From: Burkholderiales bacterium | Lineage (GTDB): Bacteria; Pseudomonadota; Gammaproteobacteria; Burkholderiales; Casimicrobiaceae | Assembly (NCBI GenBank): GCA_031283405.1 | Contig: JAITBX010000152.1 | Span: 1 to 5,751 of the forward strand | Direction of reading: 5' to 3' | DNA length: 5,751 bases | In this document: positions 1-4,725 of the stretch, in pieces | How positions within the stretch are numbered: the stretch's first letter is position 1 | How the letters are laid out: every line of letters begins with the position of its first letter | Translations under genes and position numbers: made by a program | The notes under the pieces: generated by a model | Told to the model about the DNA's origin: nothing | The model's database searches: none | The model's input: the letters and a program-made list of their open reading frames with translations, nothing else

Positions 1-185
1 GTCGAAATGGCGTGTTTGTAAACCATTTGCGTGACCGTGTTTTTTAGCAGCACCACATATTGATCGAACGATTCAATTTGCCCTTGCAACTTGATACCGT
101 TGACAAGATAAATCGAAACCTGCACATGCTCCTTACGCAATGCGTTGAGGAATGGGTCTTGTAGCATTTGCCCTTTATTACTCAT
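1..185 (-). CDS. hfq: RNA chaperone Hfq (3' end beyond window)
   Basis: Hfq is a hexameric Sm-like RNA chaperone that pairs small RNAs with mRNAs in the cytoplasm. The first 61 codons are visible, starting MSNKGQMLQDPFLNALRKEH. The Sm1 part (VSIYLVNGIKLQGQIESFDQ, residues 23-42) and the start of Sm2 with the YKH RNA-binding/hexamer motif (residues 56-58) match E. coli Hfq nearly residue for residue, with one extra residue at the N-terminus. The ATG at 185-183 is preceded by GGGAG six bases upstream, which fixes the start. The gene lies downstream of der on the same strand, as in many Betaproteobacteria. The C-terminal tail, which varies most in this family, is outside the window. Identification is secure. 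Confidence 0.97.
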   Translation of the reverse strand, partial: MSNKGQMLQDPFLNALRKEHVQVSIYLVNGIKLQGQIESFDQYVVLLKNTVTQMVYKHAIS

Positions 186-191
186 AAAAAA

Positions 192-196
192 CTCCC
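192..196 (-). promoter_or_regulatory. hfq ribosome binding site
   Basis: On the minus strand GGGAG stands six bases before the hfq ATG, a good Shine-Dalgarno match at normal spacing. It is the clearest such site in the hfq-der part of the window. Confidence 0.75.
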
Positions 197-287
197 GCGA
201 AAAATGAATCGGTAAAACCGGAGGCGGCGAAATGTGCCGTCCCAAGCGTAAAAATAACACAAATAGTTATCTTTGTGATGGCGCGTA

Positions 288-300
288 ATTTTATATCATA
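288..300 (-). promoter_or_regulatory. possible hfq promoter -10 region
   Basis: The der-hfq gap (186-329) has on the minus strand an AT-rich stretch, TATGATATAAAAT, with overlapping -10-like hexamers TATGAT and TATAAA about 105-115 bases before the hfq start. I find no convincing -35 box at 16-18 bases from either. hfq may therefore have its own promoter here, or be read from der, or both. The gap shows no clear terminator after der. It also holds a short ATAAC/GTTAT inverted repeat at 254-270, too weak to assign a role. Confidence 0.3.
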
Positions 301-329
301 ACAAGTTCAGGTCGTTTGTGGGTGTTTTT

Positions 330-1754
330 TTAACGTTTTGAGGCAACGTAAGGGTTCTTTCCGGTCTTGAACTGTATGCGCAGCGGCGTCCCTTCGAGTT
401 GGAACGCATCGGAGAAAAAATGTTCCAGATAACGGACATAACTTTGCGGAACCTCGGACAGCGCCGTTCCGTGGATCACGATGACAGGCGGATTGGAACC
501 GCCTTGATGCGCATAACGGAGCTTGGGGCGGCCGCCGCCCGCTCGCGGCGGTTGCTGGCGCTCGACGGCTTGTTGCAGCAAACGGGTCAGCCTCGGCGTC
601 GGCAGCTTGCGGGTCGCCGCCTCAAAAGCAGCGTGAACCGCTTTCATCAGCGCAGGCAGGCCTTGCGCGTTGAGCGCCGACAAATGCAAATGCTGCGCAA
701 AGCTCAAAAAGCCGAGCTTTCGGTCGAAATCGCGTTTTATCGTGTCGCGCTGATCGGCGGGCAAACCATCCCATTTGTTGATGCCGACCACCAATGCGCG
801 ACCGGCTTCCAGAATGTATGAAGCGATGTGAGCGTCCTGCTCGGAAACTTCCTGTTGCGCGTCGAGCAGGAGAACGACCACATTGGCGTCCTCGATGGCC
901 TGCAAGGTTTTGATCACCGAAAACTTTTCGACCGTCTCCGTGACTTTGCCGCGACGACGCACGCCGGCGGTGTCGATCAGCGTGTAGGGCTGCCCCCGAT
1001 AGTCGAAGTCGAGATAAATCGAATCGCGCGTCGTGCCCGGGCGGTCGAAGGCGATGACCCGTTCCTCGCCGAGCAAAGCGTTGATGAGCGTCGATTTGCC
1101 GACATTGGGGCGGCCGACGATAGCGACTTTGATCGGCTTGACTTCGGCAACGTCAGCGTCGGGCAGCTTATTTGCCATTTCGCCCGTTGCTTCGTCCTCT
1201 TCTGCGGAGGGCGACGCTTCATCTTCGGCTTCGTCGCTTTCTTCATCGTCGGGGTAGGGAACGCCGATGATGTCGAGCGCTTCGTCGATCAGTTCACGGA
1301 CACGGTCGCCGTGCGCCGACGAAATCGGATAAGGCTCGCCCAGCGCCAGCTCGTAAAATTCATTGCTGGCGCGTTCGCGCTGAAGCCCCTCGGCTTTGTT
1401 GACGGCAAGCAGCGTCGGACGGCCGCTGCGGCGCAACTTGTCGGCAATGAGGTGATCCTGCGCCGTAATGCCTTCGCGGGCATCGACAAGAAAAATCACC
1501 AGATCGGATTCGGCGATGGCCTGCTCGGTTTGCCGCGCCATTTCGCGCAAAATGCCATCCTTGACGACCGGCTCAAAGCCGCCAGTGTCGATTGCCAGAA
1601 ATGTCCGCCCGCCCCAGCACGCCTGGCCGTAATGGCGGTCGCGGGTTAAGCCGGGAAAGTCGGCGACCAACGCCGCCCGCGAGCGGGTCAGGCGATTGAA
1701 CAGGGTCGATTTGCCGACATTGGGTCGGCCGACGATGGCGATGGTGGGCAGCAT
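330..1754 (-). CDS. der: ribosome biogenesis GTPase Der (EngA)
   Basis: Der is an essential GTPase with two tandem G domains that assists maturation of the 50S ribosomal subunit. The 474-residue protein shows both domains. Domain 1 has GRPNVGKS (9-16), DTGG (56-59), NKAE in place of NKxD as G4 (119-122) and SAH as G5 (146-148). Domain 2 has GRPNVGKS (214-221), DTAG (261-264), NKWD (326-329) and SAL (359-361). A KH-like C-terminal domain follows from about 385. The inter-domain linker (about 168-207) contains a run rich in Glu and Asp. The start MLPTIAIVGRPNVGK is typical of the family, although no good Shine-Dalgarno sequence precedes it (CTCTCC lies just before the ATG). It lies downstream of bamB on the same strand, with a gene remnant in between. 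Confidence 0.98.
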   Translation of the reverse strand: MLPTIAIVGRPNVGKSTLFNRLTRSRAALVADFPGLTRDRHYGQACWGGRTFLAIDTGGFEPVVKDGILREMARQTEQAIAESDLVIFLVDAREGITAQDHLIADKLRRSGRPTLLAVNKAEGLQRERASNEFYELALGEPYPISSAHGDRVRELIDEALDIIGVPYPDDEESDEAEDEASPSAEEDEATGEMANKLPDADVAEVKPIKVAIVGRPNVGKSTLINALLGEERVIAFDRPGTTRDSIYLDFDYRGQPYTLIDTAGVRRRGKVTETVEKFSVIKTLQAIEDANVVVLLLDAQQEVSEQDAHIASYILEAGRALVVGINKWDGLPADQRDTIKRDFDRKLGFLSFAQHLHLSALNAQGLPALMKAVHAAFEAATRKLPTPRLTRLLQQAVERQQPPRAGGGRPKLRYAHQGGSNPPVIVIHGTALSEVPQSYVRYLEHFFSDAFQLEGTPLRIQFKTGKNPYVASKR

Positions 1755-1823
1755 GGAGAGTCAGAGAAAAATAGCAGAGAAAGCTGCAATCAAACCTTAA
1801 TCAGATGGGTTTTTCCATTCGAG

Positions 1824-1982
1824 CTAAAGCGTCATCATGATTTCCGCATACTCGGCATTGCAATCGAAAGCAAACGCATAAAACTCAAGCCCGGGGCGCT
1901 CTTTCAAAAAGCGCTCGACGCCCTGAACAGTAAAGTCCACAATGATTTGCTTCAGTTGCGAATAATCAATAATCGTGGCCAT
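1824..1982 (-). pseudogene. truncated DUF4303-like gene remnant
   Basis: A 52-codon reading frame starts with ATG at 1982-1980, eight bases after the bamB stop, and ends at TAG (1826-1824). The product begins MATIIDYSQLKQIIVDF and contains FYAFAFDCNAEYAEIMMTL near its end. The phrase FYAFAFDCNAEYAE resembles, from memory, the N-terminal part of DUF4303 proteins, a family of unknown function whose members are roughly three to four times longer. Here the frame stops just after that motif. None of the bases before der continues it convincingly in another frame. I infer the 5' remnant of a gene whose remainder was deleted. It lacks a clear ribosome binding site and could be translated only by coupling to bamB. 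Alternatively it is an expressed small protein. Confidence 0.45.
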
Positions 1983-1990
1983 GCCGTGAT

Positions 1991-3124
1991 TCAACGCGGC
2001 ACGATAGCGTAAACGTTGCCTTCTTTCGATTGCCAGATCATCTGTTCGCCGTCGCGTTGCGGTTGCACGGTGACCGGCGAGCCGTCGGTAGGCATACGCC
2101 CCTGATAGTGGCCGTCGTCGGTAGAGAAAACGTGCAGATAACCGTCGATGTCAACGACGCCGATGCTGTCGTGCCCTACGAATTGTGGGCCGCTCGGCCA
2201 GCGTCCGGTCAGCAAATCGTTTTTCCAGACCGACGCGCCGGTCTGGATATCAAGCGCGCGAACGACGCCTCTGTCGTCGGAAACATAAAGCTGTTCTTCG
2301 TCTGCAATAATGCCGGAATAGCTGGGAATGTCGCGCGTCCACTTCGGCGTGCCTTGCATGATCTCGAAACAGGCGACACGCCCCTGAAAAGCAGAAGCGC
2401 AAACCTGTTTTTCGCCAACCAGCGGACGGCTGGTGACATCGGCGATGCGTTCCAGTTCGGTCGTGCCTTTCGGCGTGGCGACGGCCACGTCCCAGGCGAT
2501 GTTGCCCGAAGCCATATCGACGGCGACGAGGCGGCCGCCCGCCGTGCCGAAAAAGAGGCCGCCGCGACTGCTGACGGCGCCCTGAGTGTTGCGCACGATC
2601 AGAGACGGCACATTGCGCTGCAACATCCACTTGGCGGCGCCGTCGCTGCCGTTGAGGCCGTGCACGTGGTTGTCGGCAGTGATGACGGCGACGACGCCTT
2701 CGGCCACGGTCGGCGGCGCAATGACTTCGCTGGACACTTTGACGCGCCACAAAAGTTTGCCACTGTTATCGAAGGCGATGACTTCACCAGCAGGAGTGCC
2801 GACGACCACCATCGTGGCGTCGGCGCCGGGGCCGGCGGAGAGTTTGGCGTCGGCGTCGATGCGCCACAGTGTCTTGCCGCTGTCGATGTCGAGACTGGTG
2901 ATCGTGCCGTCGCGCGAAGCGACATAGATGGCGTTGCCGGCAAGCGCCGGCGCGAAGCCGAGCGCGGCATTGCCGGCGCTCGCCCGCCAGGCGACGGCAA
3001 CCGGCGCAACCGGCGCTGTGTCGGGAAGTTTCGGCGGTTTCTTGTTGCTCGATGTGCAGCCGGCGAGTCCCCAGACGAGTCCCAGCGCGGCAATCAGCAG
3101 CGCAGCGTGTGAAGTTTGAATCAT
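1991..3124 (-). CDS. bamB: outer membrane protein assembly factor BamB (lipoprotein)
   Basis: BamB is the beta-propeller lipoprotein of the BAM complex, which folds beta-barrel proteins into the outer membrane from the periplasmic side. The protein has 377 residues (E. coli: 392). A lipoprotein signal peptide ends in the lipobox LAGC (20-23), so Cys23 should be lipidated. The rest is made of PQQ-like repeats with recurring G-x-(I/V)-x-(A/S)-(L/F)-D and G-x-x-x-W patterns, for example at 73-87, 113-126, 197-211 and 287-300. The segment TTELERIADV (221-230) matches the conserved E-x-x-R-(I/L)-x-D-V region that contacts BamA in E. coli. I chose the ATG at 3124 because it gives the signal peptide and overlaps the yfgM stop as ATGA. 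The longer open frame upstream, to 3466, is a shadow of yfgM. Confidence 0.96.
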   Translation of the reverse strand: MIQTSHAALLIAALGLVWGLAGCTSSNKKPPKLPDTAPVAPVAVAWRASAGNAALGFAPALAGNAIYVASRDGTITSLDIDSGKTLWRIDADAKLSAGPGADATMVVVGTPAGEVIAFDNSGKLLWRVKVSSEVIAPPTVAEGVVAVITADNHVHGLNGSDGAAKWMLQRNVPSLIVRNTQGAVSSRGGLFFGTAGGRLVAVDMASGNIAWDVAVATPKGTTELERIADVTSRPLVGEKQVCASAFQGRVACFEIMQGTPKWTRDIPSYSGIIADEEQLYVSDDRGVVRALDIQTGASVWKNDLLTGRWPSGPQFVGHDSIGVVDIDGYLHVFSTDDGHYQGRMPTDGSPVTVQPQRDGEQMIWQSKEGNVYAIVPR

Positions 3125-3810
3125 GAAGTTTTTCCCGTTGGCGTCGCAGGCGCGCCGCTGTTCTCGGCGGCGGCGGGATTGACCGGCCCGCCCAGCCCGT
3201 CGAGCTTGGTCTGAACGATGTTGCGATAAGGATTGTCGAGCTTCAAAATCGCTGTCTGGTACGCAGCGCGCGCTTCGTCGCGGCGACCGGCGCCGAGCAA
3301 CGCATCGCCGCGGGTGTCGGCGAACAAGCCCTCGAAGGCCGGGCTGTGCTTGGCGTCGAGCGTGCGCAGAGCGTCGTCGAATTTCTGATCTTCGATCAGC
3401 ACTTCCGCCAGCCGGTAGCGGGCGATGTCTTTGAGGTCGCTCTCTGAAGCGCGGTCGATCACCCATTGCAACTGCGCTTGAGCGCCCGCCTTGTCGCTGC
3501 CGCTCCAGAGCAAGTCTGCCAGAAGCAGGGCGGCGCGCGGCGCATAGCCGGTACTGCCGTAACTGGCGGCCAGTTGCGTCATCGCCTCTTTGGCGCGGGC
3601 GCTGTCCTTGACGCGCACGGCATCGCCGACCGTAAAGTACAGCGTCGAAGCGCTCTCAGCCTGCTGTGCTTTCCACCAGCGCCAGCCTTGCAGGCCAAAC
3701 AGCACCAGACAGATCGCCACGAGGATGGCGGTGATGTAGCCTCCCCAATCTTTCCACCACGCCTTGATGTCTTCCAGTTGTTCTTGTTCCTGGTGATCGT
3801 AAACAGCCAT
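3121..3810 (-). CDS. yfgM: YfgM-like ancillary SecYEG translocon subunit (TPR_21)
   Basis: This is a 229-residue YfgM/TPR_21-type protein. In E. coli YfgM is anchored in the inner membrane, associates with SecYEG and PpiD, and exposes a tetratricopeptide-like domain to the periplasm. The N-terminus MAVYDHQEQEQLEDIKAWWK, with the typical E-Q-E-x-(L/I)-x-x-x-K-x-WW-K-x-(W/Y)-G pattern, precedes one membrane helix (about 24-41). Helical TPR-like repeats run from about 55 to 205 (for example RYRLAEVLIEDQKFDDALRTL, split around 131-151). The tail is short and rich in Ala, Pro and Gly. GAGG nine bases before ATG 3810 supports this start over an upstream in-frame start at 3927. The stop overlaps the bamB start by four bases. 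Usually hisS lies directly upstream; here a toxin-antitoxin module intervenes. Confidence 0.9.
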   Translation of the reverse strand: MAVYDHQEQEQLEDIKAWWKDWGGYITAILVAICLVLFGLQGWRWWKAQQAESASTLYFTVGDAVRVKDSARAKEAMTQLAASYGSTGYAPRAALLLADLLWSGSDKAGAQAQLQWVIDRASESDLKDIARYRLAEVLIEDQKFDDALRTLDAKHSPAFEGLFADTRGDALLGAGRRDEARAAYQTAILKLDNPYRNIVQTKLDGLGGPVNPAAAENSGAPATPTGKTS

Positions 3811-3840
3811 GCTTGAATTCCTCGGTTTTTTGAAAACGGC

Positions 3841-3858
3841 GCCAACCAGAGAGTTGGC
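3841..3858 (-). other. short hairpin in yfgM leader
   Basis: An inverted repeat GCCAAC / GTTGGC with a six-base loop lies about 30 bases before the yfgM start, between the candidate promoter and the ribosome binding site. On the minus strand it is not directly followed by a U run, so it does not look like an intrinsic terminator. It could stabilise or modulate the leader of the yfgM-bamB-der transcript, or be chance. Confidence 0.3.
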
Positions 3859-3892
3859 CGTGGTTTTTGAAAAAAATCTAAAACAACGTGTG

Positions 3893-3922
3893 ATTATAAA
3901 ATTAAAAAGCCGTAGTAGCCAA
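3893..3922 (-). promoter_or_regulatory. candidate promoter for yfgM-bamB-der
   Basis: On the minus strand a perfect TATAAT (-10, 3898-3893) lies 18 bases after TTGGCT (-35-like, 3922-3917, matching TTG of the consensus). Transcription would start near 3886 and give a leader of about 75 bases. The site fits the layout, because the toxin-antitoxin module separates yfgM from hisS and the row needs its own promoter or antisense read-through. It is a consensus match only. Confidence 0.5.
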
Positions 3923-3954
3923 TGCAATTGAACGGAACGTTTTTTATTCTCGGA

Positions 3955-3992
3955 GCTTGCGCGCTTACCCGAACAGGTATAAACTTGCCCCC
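3955..3992 (+). promoter_or_regulatory. candidate promoter/operator of the toxin-antitoxin module
   Basis: TATAAA (3978-3983) lies 15 bases after TTGCGC (3957-3962) and just before the ATG at 3993. The -10 hexamer is embedded in an imperfect palindrome, CAGGTATAAACTTG (3974-3987), where five of seven base pairs are symmetric. This is where the antitoxin of such modules usually represses its own operon. If the start point is six to eight bases after the -10, the transcript begins within a few bases of ATG 3993, so the original toxin start would be nearly leaderless. No Shine-Dalgarno sequence is seen before 3993, in agreement with that. Confidence 0.4.
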
Positions 3993-4046
3993 ATGATTGT
4001 TAAATAAAAACCGCTCGGATGGGTTGCAAGCAGCTACAAGGATTTG
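3993..4046 (+). pseudogene. broken 5' end of the toxin gene (in-frame TAA at codon 5)
   Basis: Reading from ATG 3993 in the toxin frame gives M-I-V-K-stop and then KPLGWVASSYKDLMALP, which runs directly into the downstream toxin frame. The part after the stop has the family's N-terminal look: members of the Gp49-like HigB family typically start with a short lead, then (I)KPL-x-WV-(A/G)-SS-x-x-DL-x-x-(L/M)P. The stop is TAA at 4005-4007, one base away from AAA, CAA or GAA, so a single substitution would explain it. With the original start the protein would have 125 codons. This shows the annotated downstream start is secondary. Confidence 0.7.
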
Positions 4047-4370
4047 ATGGCTTTGCCGCCTGATGTAGTTCGGCGTTTTGGTTACGCCTTGTCTTTGGCA
4101 CAGATGGGCGACCGAGACGATGCGGCCAAGGTGCTCAAGGGTTTTGGCGGCGCCGGTATTTTGGGAGTCATCAAGAACGACATTGGCGGCACATACCGAG
4201 CGGTTTACACGGTCAGGTTTGAAGAAGCAGTGTTCGTTCTGCACTGCTTTCAGAAAAAGAGCACACATGGAATTGCCACACCCAAGCCGGACATGGACAT
4301 CATTCGCGCACGGTTGAAGATAGCCGAAAAAATGGCACAGGAGTTACGAAATGCAAAAACGAATCATTGA
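4047..4370 (+). CDS. higB: phage-derived Gp49-like (HigB/RelE superfamily) toxin, N-terminally truncated
   Basis: The family consists of RelE-fold mRNA endonucleases that act on translating ribosomes and are neutralised by the neighbouring HTH antitoxin. From ATG 4047 the product has 107 residues and keeps the family core: FGYALSLAQMG (11-21), the glycine-rich KGFGGAGILGV (31-41), YRAVYTV (50-56), VLHCFQKKSTHGIATPKPD (64-82) and a C-terminal helix. Arg51, His66 and Lys70-Lys71 are among the conserved basic positions. About 17 family-typical residues, covering the first strand and part of the first helix, lie upstream and are cut off by a TAA at 4005. AAGGA (4038-4042) sits only four bases before this ATG. 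TTG at 4044 is an alternative start. The last 20 bases overlap the antitoxin gene, the usual toxin-first HigBA arrangement. Activity of the short form is doubtful. Confidence 0.75.
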   Translation: MALPPDVVRRFGYALSLAQMGDRDDAAKVLKGFGGAGILGVIKNDIGGTYRAVYTVRFEEAVFVLHCFQKKSTHGIATPKPDMDIIRARLKIAEKMAQELRNAKTNH

Positions 4371-4695
4371 TGGCGTTGAAGTTCTTATCAGCTCAGGCAA
4401 TGTCTTTGCCGATCTTGGGCTTCCCGATGCCGAAAAACTCAAGATAAAGACGGGTTTGGTTGTCGAGATACGGGAGGCCATGCGCGCCCTTGGGTTGAAT
4501 CAGCAAGAAGCGGCGAAACGCATGGGCGTCCCGCAGCCGAAGGTGTCGGGCATGATGCGCGGCGACTTTACCAATCTGTCCGAGCGCAAGCTGATGGATT
4601 GCCTGAATCGTCTTGGCTACGACATCGAAATCAAAGTGAAGCCGGCCACCAAGCCCGTCGGGCATTTGACTCTCGCAGTTGCTCAACCAAGATGA
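4351..4695 (+). CDS. higA: HigA-like XRE/HTH antitoxin (HTH_37 type)
   Basis: This 114-residue protein is the antitoxin partner, which binds the toxin and usually represses the operon. The N-terminal part contains SSGNVFADLGLPDAEKLKIK (14-33), a hallmark of this antitoxin family. The helix-turn-helix runs from about 48 to 72: LNQQEAAKRMGV, then the recognition helix PQPKVSGMMRGD. The segment LMDCLNRLGYDIEIKVKP (81-98) is also family-typical. The frame is intact and ends in a polar tail. The start at 4351 lies inside the toxin's last codons and is preceded by GGAG seven bases upstream, so translation is coupled but need not depend on it. It ends 30 bases from the convergent hisS stop. An antitoxin that outlives its toxin can persist as a regulator or as protection against related toxins; that is inference. 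Confidence 0.9.
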   Translation: MQKRIIDGVEVLISSGNVFADLGLPDAEKLKIKTGLVVEIREAMRALGLNQQEAAKRMGVPQPKVSGMMRGDFTNLSERKLMDCLNRLGYDIEIKVKPATKPVGHLTLAVAQPR

Positions 4696-4725
4696 CTCAA
4701 ACGCAACAGCAAGCGTAGCTCACGG

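Noticed and set aside
254..270. ATAAC / GTTAT inverted repeat upstream of hfq
   Set aside because: Five AT-rich pairs with a seven-base gap are expected by chance in AT-rich intergenic DNA.
828..1649. Plus-strand open frame of 273 codons opposite der
   Set aside because: It lies wholly inside der, shows no family resemblance and has the composition of an antisense shadow.
1765..1790. Possible terminator upstream of der (GCAG / CTGC stem followed by TATTTTT on the minus strand)
   Set aside because: The stem has only four pairs, too weak for an intrinsic terminator.
2030..3112. Long plus-strand open frame of 360 codons opposite bamB
   Set aside because: It is a shadow of the GC-rich bamB codons. 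Its translation has no recognisable domain, while the minus strand is clearly BamB.
3125..3466. N-terminal extension of the bamB frame to 3466
   Set aside because: It overlaps yfgM in another frame, has an arginine-rich shadow composition, and would bury the lipoprotein signal peptide that begins at 3124.
3823..3840. Apparent inverted repeat around the T run and A run before yfgM
   Set aside because: Only five consecutive pairs hold; the outer bases do not match, so it is not a convincing hairpin.
3894..4268. Minus-strand open frame of 124 codons across the toxin gene and its promoter
   Set aside because: It is antisense to the well-supported toxin, has no recognisable motif and spans both candidate promoters.
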